Under the pieces are notes generated by a model. The model was not told where the DNA came from. It ran no database searches and saw nothing but the letters and a program-made list of their open reading frames with translations. From positions 1,393,001-1,457,000 of the forward strand of contig NC_013854.1 of the NCBI RefSeq assembly GCF_000010725.1: 64,000 nucleotides of DNA, written 5' to 3'. Position numbers and translations under genes: made by a program. Origin of the DNA: Azospirillum sp. B510. GTDB lineage: Bacteria; Pseudomonadota; Alphaproteobacteria; Azospirillales; Azospirillaceae. Shown one piece after another: positions 55,691-64,000 of this stretch (position 1 is its first letter; every line of letters starts with the position of its first letter).

Positions 55691-56899
55691 TTACGCCTCG
55701 GCGAGCGCGCGGTCGAGATCTTCGATGATGTCCTGGGGATCCTCCAGGCCGACCGACAGGCGCAGCAGGCCGGGCTCGATCCGGGCGGCGGCCTTCTCCT
55801 CGTCCGTCAGCTTGGAATGGGTGCTGGTGGCGGGGTGGGTGATCAGGCTCTTCGAATCGCCGAGATTGTTGGAGATCATCACCATGCGCAGGGCGTTCAG
55901 CGTGTTGAACGCCTCGGCCTTGCCGCCCTTCAGGAAGACCGACAGCATGTTGCCGCCGCCGGTCATCTGCTTGCGGACCAGATCATATTGCGGATGGCTG
56001 GGCAGCAGCGGATAGAGCACCTGGGCCACCTTCGGATGGCTTTCCAGGAACTCCGCGACCTGAAGCCCGGCGGCGGACTGGGCGTGGACACGCAGCTCCA
56101 GCGTCTCCATGCCCTTCAGCAGCAGCCAGGAATTGAAGGGGGAGATGGTCGGGCCGGTGTTGCGCAGGAAGGGATGGATCACCTCGGCCGCATACTTCTT
56201 GTCCTTGGCCAGGATGACGCCGCCCAGGCAGCGGCCCTGACCGTCGATGTGCTTGGTCGCGGAGTAGATGACGACGTCGGCGCCGAACTCGAACGGGCGT
56301 TGCAGAACCGGGGTGGCGAAGGCGTTGTCGGCGACGACGACCGCGCCGGCCTTGTGGGCCAGGGCGCAGACCGCTTCCAGATCGACGACCTCCAGGCCGG
56401 GGTTCGACGGGGTTTCCAGGAAGACCGCCTTGGTCGGCGTGGACAGCGCCTCTTCCCATTCCGCCAGATTGGTGCCGTCGACGAACACCGTCTCGATGCC
56501 GTAGCGGCTGCACAGATCCTTGAGGATCCAGTAACAGGAGATGAAGAGGGCGCGCGGTGCAACCACCCGGTCGCCGGTGCGCAGGCCGCTCATCAGCGCG
56601 CCATGCACCGCGGCCATGCCGCTGGCGGTGGCATAGGCCCATTCGGCGCCCTCATATTCGGCCAGCCGGTCCTCGAACATCGCCGAGGTCGGATTGCGGA
56701 AGCGCGAGTAGACATGGCGCGCGCCGTCGTTGGCGAAGGCGTGTTCCGCCTCCTCGGCCGAGCCATAGACGAAGCCGGAGGTCTGGTACAGCGCCTCGCA
56801 GGTCTCGTCGAACTGCGAGCGGCGGATGCCGCCATGGACCAGCTTGGACCGCGGGCGCAGTCCCGCGACATTCGGATTGCGATGATCGGTGCGCGACAT
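55691..56899 (-). CDS. metZ: O-succinylhomoserine sulfhydrylase
   Basis: A 402-residue PLP enzyme of the Cys/Met metabolism family that makes homocysteine from O-succinylhomoserine and sulfide, on the direct route to methionine. The PLP lysine is Lys216 in Y-S-A-T-K-H-I-D-G-Q-G-R. The start M-S-R-T-D-H-R-N-P and N-x-R-P-x-S-K-L-V-H-G-G-I-R-R-S match alphaproteobacterial MetZ. A SAM-II riboswitch and a terminator lie upstream, so expression should fall when S-adenosylmethionine is high. Confidence 0.95.
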   Translation of the reverse strand: MSRTDHRNPNVAGLRPRSKLVHGGIRRSQFDETCEALYQTSGFVYGSAEEAEHAFANDGARHVYSRFRNPTSAMFEDRLAEYEGAEWAYATASGMAAVHGALMSGLRTGDRVVAPRALFISCYWILKDLCSRYGIETVFVDGTNLAEWEEALSTPTKAVFLETPSNPGLEVVDLEAVCALAHKAGAVVVADNAFATPVLQRPFEFGADVVIYSATKHIDGQGRCLGGVILAKDKKYAAEVIHPFLRNTGPTISPFNSWLLLKGMETLELRVHAQSAAGLQVAEFLESHPKVAQVLYPLLPSHPQYDLVRKQMTGGGNMLSVFLKGGKAEAFNTLNALRMVMISNNLGDSKSLITHPATSTHSKLTDEEKAAARIEPGLLRLSVGLEDPQDIIEDLDRALAEA

Positions 56900-56945
56900 T
56901 CCGCCACTCTCCCCTAATGATCGCCGGTGGGGCAAGGCCGGCCGC

Positions 56946-56979
56946 AAACAAAAACGCCCCGACCGATCGGGTCGAGGCG
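56946..56979 (-). terminator. Attenuator terminator in the metZ leader
   Basis: On the minus strand CGCCTCGACC and GGTCGGGGCG (56979-56970 and 56964-56955) form a 10-bp stem with one G-T pair and a 5-base loop, followed at once by TTTTTGTTT. It lies between the riboswitch and the metZ start (56899), the place for transcription attenuation. Confidence 0.8.
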
Positions 56980-56994
56980 CGGACGCGGCTCGGA

Positions 56995-57053
56995 CCTTTT
57001 TAGCGGGTTGTTTTACGTGGCCCGCAAGCCGGTCGACCAAATCACCACGTGGG
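56995..57053 (-). promoter_or_regulatory. SAM-II riboswitch
   Basis: The minus strand reads ACGTGG-TGATTTGG-(...)-CGGCTTGC, then CCACGT, AAAACAA, and CGCTAAA, close to the metA/SAM-II consensus of alphaproteobacteria. Stem P1 is ACGTGG (57050-57045) with CCACGT (57020-57015). The loop GCGGG pairs with CCCGC in the 3' part to form the required pseudoknot. It lies upstream of metZ, the usual target. Confidence 0.93.
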
Positions 57054-57250
57054 GTCGCTTGTACGACTGCCTATGACCGTCGTCAAGGGGGTGGCCCGCC
57101 CCTTGTCCGCCAATATCCGCCAAATTCACCCGTGCCACGCGATCCGAACCCGTGTCCGGCGATCGGTCCGGCATTCAGCAAGATGTGCCAGGACGGCCCC
57201 GGCCTCACGGCCTATGGTTCCCTCCATCAACCGAGCGGACCGGATCGACG

Positions 57251-58108
57251 ATGGGCAGGCAGGATTATGAAAAGAGGTTTTCCCGGCTGTTCGATTACAT
57301 CGAACAAAATCTGGATGGCGATCTGTCGCTCGACAGGTTGAGCGATGTCGCCTGTCTTTCAAAATTCCATTTCCACCGTCTTTTCTCGGCTCATTTCGAT
57401 ATTAGTATCGGGAAATACATCCAGCTCGCGCGGTTGAAGCGGGCATCGTTCCGGCTGGCCTTCTGTCCGGCCGACAAGATCATCGACATCGCGCTCGATG
57501 CCGGGTTCGAAACGCCGGAATCCTTCTCCCGCGCTTTCAAGAAGGCGTTCGGCCAGACCCCCTCCGACTTCCGGAAAGGCCCGGAATGGCGGCGTTGGCA
57601 CGGCCGCTATGGTCACATCAAGCAGAAGAGGATCAGAACCATGGATGTCTCAATCGTCGACTTCACCCCCGTCGGCGTGGCGGCCTACAGCCATCGCGGA
57701 CCGATCGAGGGCGTGAATGACTCGGCCCGCATCTTCATCGACTGGCGCAAGACGAGCGGCCTGTCACCGCGCGAGCGGTGCCGGACCTTCGGCATCGCCT
57801 TCGACAATCCGGAAACCACCGAGCCGGATGACTTCCGTTTCGATATCTGCGGGGAGGTCGATGGCGAGGTTCCCGAAAACCCCCAGGGCGTGGTGAGGAA
57901 GCTCATCCCCGGCGGACGCTGCGCGGTCGTCAGGCACCACGGGTCGCATGACCGGATCGGTGAGACCGTGAAGTTTCTCTATCGCCACTGGCTGCCGCAA
58001 AGCGGGGAACAGCTTCGCGATTTCCCGGTCTATTTCCACTATCACAACTTCATCGGCGAGACCCCGGAACATGATTTGCTGACCGACGTCTACCTGCCCT
58101 TGAAGTAA
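57251..58108 (+). CDS. AraC family regulator with GyrI-like domain
   Basis: A 285-residue protein. Two helix-turn-helix motifs at about 1-110 (L-S-D-V-A-C-L-S-K-F-H-F-H-R-L-F and I-A-L-D-A-G-F-E-T-P-E-S-F-S-R-A-F) form an AraC DNA-binding domain. The rest (about 125-285) is a GyrI-like ligand-binding domain, as in the Rob/BltR type (V-A-A-Y-S-H-R-G-P-I, R-C-A-V-V-R-H-H-G). The DNA-binding part is at the N-terminus, as in Rob. The target is unknown. It is not adjacent to an efflux gene in this window. A palindrome (58138-58157) follows it. Confidence 0.9.
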   Translation: MGRQDYEKRFSRLFDYIEQNLDGDLSLDRLSDVACLSKFHFHRLFSAHFDISIGKYIQLARLKRASFRLAFCPADKIIDIALDAGFETPESFSRAFKKAFGQTPSDFRKGPEWRRWHGRYGHIKQKRIRTMDVSIVDFTPVGVAAYSHRGPIEGVNDSARIFIDWRKTSGLSPRERCRTFGIAFDNPETTEPDDFRFDICGEVDGEVPENPQGVVRKLIPGGRCAVVRHHGSHDRIGETVKFLYRHWLPQSGEQLRDFPVYFHYHNFIGETPEHDLLTDVYLPLK

Positions 58109-58137
58109 ATATCCCGGCTTCCTCCGACCGAAGGCTT

Positions 58138-58157
58138 GGAAAGCGGCGCCGCTTTCC
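58138..58157. terminator. Palindrome between AraC gene and murJ
   Basis: GGAAAGCG-gcgc-CGCTTTCC, an 8-bp stem with 4-base loop, lies between the two convergent genes; a possible bidirectional terminator, without a T-run. Confidence 0.45.
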
Positions 58158-58170
58158 CATCGCCGCCGGA

Positions 58171-59745
58171 TCAGCCGGCCCGTTTCTCCGCCGGCATGGC
58201 GGTTTTCGACAGCATCCGTCTGACATCCCCGACGCTGGCCCCGCCCAGCACCAGCGCCAGCGTTCCGAACGCCATGGCACCGCCCGACACCAGCATTCCA
58301 AGCGCGGCGAAGCGCAACGCCGTCGAGGGGGCGGCGAGCCAGGGCGCTAGCAACCATTCCCCCGCCATCAGCATGCCCCCCATGCCGACCGCGGCCACCG
58401 CGATCCGGGGCGCGTGGTGTTTCAGCCGGTCGTCGAGGTCGAACAGGCCGCGCTTGCGCATCGCGGCGACCAGCAGTCCGACATCGAGCCAGGCGGTCAG
58501 GCCGGTGGCGAGCGCGATGCCGACATGCCCCAGCCAGGGCATCAGCGCCAGCGCCAGCAGGGCGGTCGCGACCGTCACGATGACGGCGACGCGGACCGGC
58601 GTCACCGTGTCGTGCCGGGCGAAGAAGGCGGCGTTCAGCGACTTCACGATCACATAGGCCGGAATGCCGATGGCGTAGGCGGCCAGCGCCAGCGCGGTGG
58701 CGTGCGCCTCCTCCGGACCGAAGGCGCCGCGCTGGAACAGGACGGCGACGATCGGACCGCCCGCCACGCCGAGCGCGACCGCGGCCGGCAGGCCGAGCAG
58801 CAGGCTGAATTCCAGGGCGCGGCTCAGGTAATGGCGGACCATCCCCTCGTCGCCGGCGGCGACATGCCGGGCGAGCACCGGCAGCAGGGCGGTGCCGATG
58901 GCGATGCCGATGATGCCCAGCGGCATCTGGTTCAGCCTGTCGGCGTAATAGAGGAAGGACACCGCCCCCGACGGCAGCAGCGACGCCAGCACGATGTTCA
59001 GGAACAGGGTGATCTGCATCACCCCGGCGCCGACGGCGCCGGGGCCGATCAGCCGGAACAGGCGTCGCATCCCCTCCGTCATCCGCGGCTGCCGCAGCCG
59101 CAGCGTCACCCCCGCCTTGCCGCAGGCCCAGGCCATCCAGCCGACCTGGACGGCGCCCGACAGCGTCACCGCCGCCGCCATGGCGTTGCCGGGTTCCAGC
59201 CCCAGCCGCGGGGCGACCAGCAGGGCGGCGATCAGCGTCAGGTTGAAGGCGATCGGGGCCGCGGCGAAGGGGCCGAAGCGGTCCAGCGCGTTCAGCACCC
59301 CGCCCAGCAGCGCCACCAGCGAGATCAGCGCCAGATAGGGGAAGGTCAGCCGCGCCATATCCACCGCCAGCGCGAATTTCGCCGGCTCGTCGACGAAGCC
59401 GGGGGCGAGGCCATGCATCAGCCAGGGCATGGCGATGATGGCGGCCAGGGTGAAGGGCAGCAGCATCGCCAGCAGCATGGCCAGCGCCTCTTCGGCGAAG
59501 CGGACGGCGGCACCGCGTCCACGGGTCTGCAATTCGGCGGCGAAGAGGGGAACGAAGGCGACGCCGAAGGCCCCCTCCGCGAACAGCCGGCGGAACAGGT
59601 TGGGCAGCTTCAGCGCGACGAAGAAGGCATCGGCGGCCGGGCCGGCGCCCAGCACCGCGGCCGTCAGAATGTCGCGGGCGAAGCCGGCCAGCCGGCTCAG
59701 CAGGGTCAGGCCGCCGACGGTGGCGATGGCGCGTGCGAAGTTCAT
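58171..59745 (-). CDS. murJ: Lipid II flippase MurJ
   Basis: A 524-residue inner-membrane protein of the MurJ/MviN family with about 14 helices, moving the peptidoglycan precursor lipid II across the membrane. The N-terminal motif V-G-G-L-T-L-L-S-R-L-A-G-F-A-R-D and A-D-A-F-F-V-A-L-K-L-P-N-L-F-R-R are those of the family (Arg and Asp needed for function). ATG 59745 is the usual family start; an in-frame ATG seven codons earlier is possible. It is divergent from the sensor kinase to its right. Confidence 0.95.
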   Translation of the reverse strand: MNFARAIATVGGLTLLSRLAGFARDILTAAVLGAGPAADAFFVALKLPNLFRRLFAEGAFGVAFVPLFAAELQTRGRGAAVRFAEEALAMLLAMLLPFTLAAIIAMPWLMHGLAPGFVDEPAKFALAVDMARLTFPYLALISLVALLGGVLNALDRFGPFAAAPIAFNLTLIAALLVAPRLGLEPGNAMAAAVTLSGAVQVGWMAWACGKAGVTLRLRQPRMTEGMRRLFRLIGPGAVGAGVMQITLFLNIVLASLLPSGAVSFLYYADRLNQMPLGIIGIAIGTALLPVLARHVAAGDEGMVRHYLSRALEFSLLLGLPAAVALGVAGGPIVAVLFQRGAFGPEEAHATALALAAYAIGIPAYVIVKSLNAAFFARHDTVTPVRVAVIVTVATALLALALMPWLGHVGIALATGLTAWLDVGLLVAAMRKRGLFDLDDRLKHHAPRIAVAAVGMGGMLMAGEWLLAPWLAAPSTALRFAALGMLVSGGAMAFGTLALVLGGASVGDVRRMLSKTAMPAEKRAG

Positions 59746-59886
59746 CGCGGCGGTATAGCCGGCCATGGCGCAACGGCAAAGCCGGCTTTTCGGCGCGGTC
59801 TCCGAACGGGAAGGACGCAAGGGTGGAGCGACCATGCGCCGATGCGACCGCCGGTAACAAGATTGCGTTGGCTTCAACGTTGCTGC

Positions 59887-62418
59887 ATGCTTGCGCCCTA
59901 CCGACGATCCACTGCGTTCGGGGTATTCGTGAAGCGGGCGCTCTGGCTTTTTTCCGGTTCCGGCGGGCGCCTGGTCTTGCCCGCTCTGGCGGTCGCCTTG
60001 GCGATTGCCGCCCTGTGGTGGATTCTGCTCGACCGCCTGCATCGGGAAGAACGTCTGCTCGATCTCGGCAGCCATGACAAGACGGCCGTTCTCGCCCGCC
60101 TGGTGGAGGAGCATGCGGTTTCCACCTTCCGCCGGGTCGACGACCTGCTGCTCGACCTGATCGCCCAAACCGAACGCCACAACTTCATGCGCCTGGAATC
60201 CCGCCGCGCCTTCGAAGAAGGGCTTGTGGTCGGCGTCCGCCTCTACGATGCCTCGGGGGCTTTGACCATGGGAGGCGGACGGGACACCTTCCAGGGCGGC
60301 ATCACCGACCGCGACGAATTCCGTATCGCCCGCGACGCCGCGCCGCGCGGCCTGGTGGTCGGTATCCCCTATGCCTCGTCCGAAACGCGGGATCCGCTGA
60401 TCCCGGTGTCGCGCCGCCTGGAGAATGCCGACGGCACCTTCGCCGGCATCGCCGTCGCCGACATCCCGGTCGTGTCCTTCGTCCGCTATTACCGCGTGCT
60501 CGGCCTGCCGCCTGACGGCGCGGTGTCGCTGCTGCGCTCCGATGGGATCATCATCGCCCGCAGCGCCGGGACCAGGCCACCGTCCGTGCCGGGACCGGTC
60601 AGCGCGGACTTGTGGCAGGCGATCAAGCAGCATTCCGTCGGCCATTTGCGCATGCCCAGTCCCATCGACGGGGTGGAGCGGATCATCGCCTTCCGGTCGG
60701 CGCCCGATTATCCGCTGATCGCCACCGTCGGCGAGCCGGTGGAAACGGTGTTCGGCCCCTGGCGCGACAGCGCCCGCCTTTACATCGGTTGGGCGGTCGC
60801 CACCACGGTGGTCATCCTGCTGTTCGTCACCGCCTTCATCGTCGAACTGCAATGGCGCCGCCACACCGATCGGGCTCTGCGCGTGCGCAACCGGGCGCTG
60901 GCCTGGAGCAACGACGGCATCATGATCGCCGACGCCACCCAGCCCGGCATGCCCATCGTCTACGTCAATCCGGCATTGGAGCGGCTGTTGGGCTCGCCCG
61001 CCTCCGCGCTGATGGGCAGCGGCGCCCTGACCGCGCTGGAACGGGCGACGAACGACCGGGCGGCGTTGCAGCCTTTGCGAGAGGCCATCCTCGTCGGGCG
61101 CGATGCGCGGGTCGAACTGACCCGTCCCGGCCAGGCGGATGGGACAGGCGCGTGGGAGGCTCGCTGTCTGGAGCTGAGCGCGTCGCCGGTGCGCGACCAT
61201 GACAGCCGGCTGGTCAGCCTGATCGCCACCGTCCGCGACATCTCCGATCACAAGCGCGCCCAGGCGGCGCTGGCCGACGCCCGGCGGGAGGCCGACCGGG
61301 CCAACGTCGCCAAGTCGAAATTCCTGGCCGCCGCCAGCCATGACCTGCGCCAGCCGGTGCAGTCGCTGATGCTGTTGATGGAGGTGTTGTCCAGCCGGGT
61401 CAGCGACGGGATGACCCGCTCGGTGCTCGGCACCATGGAGCGGGCGCTCGGCGCCCTGAAGATGCTGCTGGATGGGTTGCTCGACGTCTCCCGCCTGGAG
61501 GCCGGGGCGGTGGAGCCGCAGGTGGAGGTTTTCCCGCTGTCCGAGGTGTTGGACCGTGTGGCCGCCAACAGCCGTCCCGTCGCCGTTCAGAAGGGGCTGA
61601 TCCTGCATATCGTGCCTTGCGGCGCCCATGTGCGCAGCGATCCGATGCTGTTGGGCCGCATCATCCAGAATCTCGTCGAGAATGCCCTGCGCTATACGGA
61701 CAGGGGGCGCGTCCTGGTTGGCTGCCGACGCCGGGGCGCAAGGCTGCGGATCGAGGTGTGGGATACCGGGATCGGCATCCCCGCCGATCAGCAGGAGGAT
61801 ATCTTCCAGGAGTTCGTGCAGGTCGGCAACGCCAGCCGCAACCGCGATCAGGGGCTTGGGCTCGGCCTCGCGGTGGTTCGGCGGCTGTCGGTGATGCTGG
61901 ATCACGAGGTGACGGTACGCTCCAGTCCCGGCAAGGGATCGGTGTTCGCGCTGGAGCTTCCGCTCGCCAACCCGCCGGCGGCGAAGCCGGCGCCGGCGCC
62001 CTTCGCGGCCCGTCCGGCCTGCGCCGCCATCACCGTGCTGGTGATCGAGGATGACGAGGTCGTGCGCGAGGGTTTGCGCGCCATGTTGGCGGAGTGGGGA
62101 TACGGGGTGCTGTCGGCTGCCTCCTGCGCGGAGGCGCTCGACCTCGCCAATGGCGGCCCGGCTCCCGACCTGATCGTCGCCGACTACCGCCTGCGCGACG
62201 GCCGCACCGGGACGGAGGCGATCCGCGAGGTCCGTTTGGCGCTGGGGCGCTCCCTGCCCGGCATCCTGGTCACCGGCGACACCGCTCCCGCCCGCGCGCA
62301 GGAGGCGGAGGCCGGCAATTTCCGGGTGATGCATAAGCCGGTGATCGCCGCCGACCTGCGGCGCGCGGTCGCCGAGACGCTGGACCCGCTTCTGCGCGAG
62401 GCTCGGACGGTCGCTTGA
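59887..62418 (+). CDS. Hybrid sensor histidine kinase
   Basis: About 843 residues. A membrane helix near the N-terminus, a periplasmic PDC/dCACHE-type sensor (about 45-295), a second membrane helix (about 300-320), a PAS domain (about 330-460), the kinase core (His485 in S-H-D-L-R-Q-P; N-box N-L-V-E-N-A-L; D-T-G-I-G-I-P; G-L-G-L-G-L-A), and a C-terminal receiver (about 720-840; acceptor Asp766 in A-D-Y-R-L-R-D-G, Lys in H-K-P-V). All key residues are intact. ATG 59887 or GTG 59929 is the start. No separate response regulator gene is adjacent. Confidence 0.9.
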   Translation: MLAPYRRSTAFGVFVKRALWLFSGSGGRLVLPALAVALAIAALWWILLDRLHREERLLDLGSHDKTAVLARLVEEHAVSTFRRVDDLLLDLIAQTERHNFMRLESRRAFEEGLVVGVRLYDASGALTMGGGRDTFQGGITDRDEFRIARDAAPRGLVVGIPYASSETRDPLIPVSRRLENADGTFAGIAVADIPVVSFVRYYRVLGLPPDGAVSLLRSDGIIIARSAGTRPPSVPGPVSADLWQAIKQHSVGHLRMPSPIDGVERIIAFRSAPDYPLIATVGEPVETVFGPWRDSARLYIGWAVATTVVILLFVTAFIVELQWRRHTDRALRVRNRALAWSNDGIMIADATQPGMPIVYVNPALERLLGSPASALMGSGALTALERATNDRAALQPLREAILVGRDARVELTRPGQADGTGAWEARCLELSASPVRDHDSRLVSLIATVRDISDHKRAQAALADARREADRANVAKSKFLAAASHDLRQPVQSLMLLMEVLSSRVSDGMTRSVLGTMERALGALKMLLDGLLDVSRLEAGAVEPQVEVFPLSEVLDRVAANSRPVAVQKGLILHIVPCGAHVRSDPMLLGRIIQNLVENALRYTDRGRVLVGCRRRGARLRIEVWDTGIGIPADQQEDIFQEFVQVGNASRNRDQGLGLGLAVVRRLSVMLDHEVTVRSSPGKGSVFALELPLANPPAAKPAPAPFAARPACAAITVLVIEDDEVVREGLRAMLAEWGYGVLSAASCAEALDLANGGPAPDLIVADYRLRDGRTGTEAIREVRLALGRSLPGILVTGDTAPARAQEAEAGNFRVMHKPVIAADLRRAVAETLDPLLREARTVA

Positions 62419-62444
62419 TCGGGGAGGCGGCGAGGCGGCGGCGA

Positions 62445-64000
62445 TCAGCCGAGATCGGGCGCCCGCCGCGGCACCCGCAGGATGAAGACGGCGCCCTGGC
62501 CGGGGTGGCTGCGTACGCTCAACTGGCCGCCCAGCGTCTGGGTGGCGAGATTGTAGGCGATGTGCAGCCCCAGCCCGACGCAGCCGGCATGGCGCGCCGT
62601 GGTGAAGAACGGGTCGAACAGCCGTGGCAGGTCGGACTCCAGGATGCCCTGGCCGTCATCGCTGTGCACCACCTCGATCCAGTCGTCGCCGTCGGCGTGG
62701 ATCTCGATGTCGATCCGGCCGCTCTGCTCGTGGCGGAAGGCATGGGTCAGCGAATTGCGCACCAGATGGGTCAGCACGCGGGCGAAGGCGCCGGGGAAGC
62801 TTTCCAGTTGCAGGGCCTCCGGACAGGCCAGCTCGACCCGGTGTCCGGAGGAACCGATCTGGGTGTGCAGGCTCAGCAGCACATCCTCGGTGTATTCGCG
62901 CAGATAGAAGGTGCGGCGCTCGTCGCCGGTCTGGTCGGCCGCCACCTGCTTGAACATGTGGACGAGCGAGGCGACCCGTTCGGTGTTGCCGACCAGAAGC
63001 TGCCCGGCCTCCTGCGCCACCTCCAGGAAGCTGGCCAAAGCCGAGCGGGTCAGGGCGTTGGCGGAGAACTGGCGCTTCACATCCTCCGCCCGGCTGAGCA
63101 GGTGGGAGGCGGTGGTCAGCGCCACGCCGACCGGTCCGTTCACCTCATGCGCCACCCCGGCGACGAGTTGGCCGAGCGAGGCCATCTTCTCGGTCTGGAC
63201 CAGGCTGTCCTGGGCGGCCTGCAATTCGCGATAGGCCTGCTCGACCCGGTCCTTGGCGGCGCGCAGCGCATCCGCGGCGCGTGCCCGCTCGGTGGTGTCC
63301 AGCATGACGCCGAACAGGTGGGTCAGCCGCCCGTCCAGATCGAAGCGCGGCGCGCAGGAGGAGGAGACGTAGCGGGTCTCCCCCGCCGGGTCGATCACGC
63401 GGTATTCGACATAGACGCGGCGGGAATTGCCGATCACGCTTTCCAGCATGTTGCCGAACGACAGGCGGTCGTCGGGGTGCAGGATGCCCAGCAGATTGTC
63501 GAAGGTCGGTTCGAAGCGCTGCGGGTCCCGGCCGTAGATGTCGAAGGCCTCGCGGTTCCAGACCAGCTTGCCGCTGTGGATGCCATATTCCCAATAGCCG
63601 AGATGGCCGGTGCGGTAGGCCTCCTCCAGCCGCTGCTTGGCGGCCTCCAGCTGGGCTGCGGCCTCCGCCCGCTCGGTGCTGTCCATCATGACGCCGAACA
63701 GGTGGGTCAGTCGGCCTTCGCCATCCAGCCGGGGCGCGCAGGAGGAGGAGACGTAGCGCAGCCGCCCCTCCGCGTCATGGACGCGGTATTCGACATAGAC
63801 GCGCTTGGGATTGTCGACCACGCTTTCCAGCAGGTTGCCGAAGCGGGGCCGGTCGTCCGGATGCAGGATGTCCAGCAGATCGTCGAAACCGCCGGTGAAG
63901 CGGTCGCGGCCATGCCCCAGCACGGCCAGTCCGGCGTCGCTCAGCATCAGTTGCCCGGACTGGATGCCGTATTCCCAATAGCCGAGCTTGGCGGTGTGAT
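62445..64000 (-). CDS. PAS-repeat sensor histidine kinase, 5' end outside window
   Basis: The frame continues past the right edge: 17 further codons above the ATG at 63947 read H-T-A-K-L-G-Y-W-E-Y-G-I-Q-S-G-Q-L, the start of a PAS domain, so the visible 518 residues are the C-terminal part. Two near-identical PAS modules precede the kinase core (His in V-A-H-E-V-N-G-P-V-G, then an N-box with R-N-S-L-T-H-A-F and D-D-G-Q-G-I, G-L-G-L-H-I). The modules repeat every 128 residues. No membrane segment is visible; a soluble sensor is likely, but the missing N-terminus could change this. Confidence 0.85.
   Translation of the reverse strand, partial: HTAKLGYWEYGIQSGQLMLSDAGLAVLGHGRDRFTGGFDDLLDILHPDDRPRFGNLLESVVDNPKRVYVEYRVHDAEGRLRYVSSSCAPRLDGEGRLTHLFGVMMDSTERAEAAAQLEAAKQRLEEAYRTGHLGYWEYGIHSGKLVWNREAFDIYGRDPQRFEPTFDNLLGILHPDDRLSFGNMLESVIGNSRRVYVEYRVIDPAGETRYVSSSCAPRFDLDGRLTHLFGVMLDTTERARAADALRAAKDRVEQAYRELQAAQDSLVQTEKMASLGQLVAGVAHEVNGPVGVALTTASHLLSRAEDVKRQFSANALTRSALASFLEVAQEAGQLLVGNTERVASLVHMFKQVAADQTGDERRTFYLREYTEDVLLSLHTQIGSSGHRVELACPEALQLESFPGAFARVLTHLVRNSLTHAFRHEQSGRIDIEIHADGDDWIEVVHSDDGQGILESDLPRLFDPFFTTARHAGCVGLGLHIAYNLATQTLGGQLSVRSHPGQGAVFILRVPRRAPDLG
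63296..64000. repeat. Duplicated PAS-encoding segment (period 384 bp)
   Basis: The sequences starting near 63296 and 63680 are highly similar (for example atgacgccgaacaggtgggtca occurs at 63304 and 63688), giving a 384-base repeat that encodes one PAS module each. More copies may lie outside the window. Confidence 0.8.

Overview
The window is high-GC DNA from an alphaproteobacterium. The closest fit is the Azospirillum group (Rhodospirillales/Azospirillaceae). This rests on gene content: an aa3 cytochrome oxidase cluster in the order coxB-coxA-ctaB-ctaG-coxC-DUF983-SURF1, a SAM-II riboswitch in front of metZ, a phasin, TamA/TamB, and many small stress proteins. It also rests on the style of the genes: GC-rich third codon positions and overlapping starts and stops. 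I see no rRNA, tRNA, insertion sequence, phage or CRISPR array. This looks like ordinary chromosomal sequence.

Layout. 0-10 kb: a truncated lipoprotein gene, then the leftward block mfd plus a HEAT-ACT fusion, sdhE, a guanidine-II riboswitch with its guanidinium exporter gene gdx, a GcvR-like ACT protein, two small unknown genes and tldD. 10-20 kb: a DUF3422 protein and the complete cytochrome c oxidase and assembly operon, ending in an M32 carboxypeptidase and a strong bidirectional terminator. 20-25.4 kb: trpE and ppiD (leftward), then small stress or unknown genes (CsbD, a Cys-rich protein, YnfA). 25.4-38.2 kb: a PAS-GGDEF-EAL protein, iron(III) ABC transporter genes (binding protein and ATPase together, permease 6 kb away on the other strand), an MsbA-like exporter, a patatin, two glycine-zipper lipoproteins and a K+/H+ antiporter. 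38.2-48.3 kb: typA, the tamA-tamB pair, a methyltransferase and two small genes. 48.4-58.2 kb: a lytic transglycosylase, an ECF sigma factor, DUF1328, a YjbH-like barrel protein, OsmC, a CDF zinc exporter, a phasin, metZ under a SAM-II riboswitch, and an AraC/GyrI regulator. 58.2-64 kb: murJ and two sensor kinases, the last cut by the window end.

The genes form several working sets. The cox genes encode terminal oxidase subunits I-III plus heme O synthesis, CuB delivery (CtaG) and SURF1. TamA and TamB form the outer-membrane translocation/assembly module. Two RNA switches tie small-molecule sensing to their targets (guanidine to gdx, SAM to metZ). The iron uptake genes are split between two loci.

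I found no wholly new multigene system. The most notable items are the two well-formed riboswitches, the HEAT-ACT fusion translationally coupled to mfd, a nested dyad element in front of the iron-binding-protein gene, a set of short in-frame tandem duplications scattered over unrelated genes, and a Cys-rich small protein paired with an unknown gene. All family assignments come from reading motifs by eye; no database search was run.
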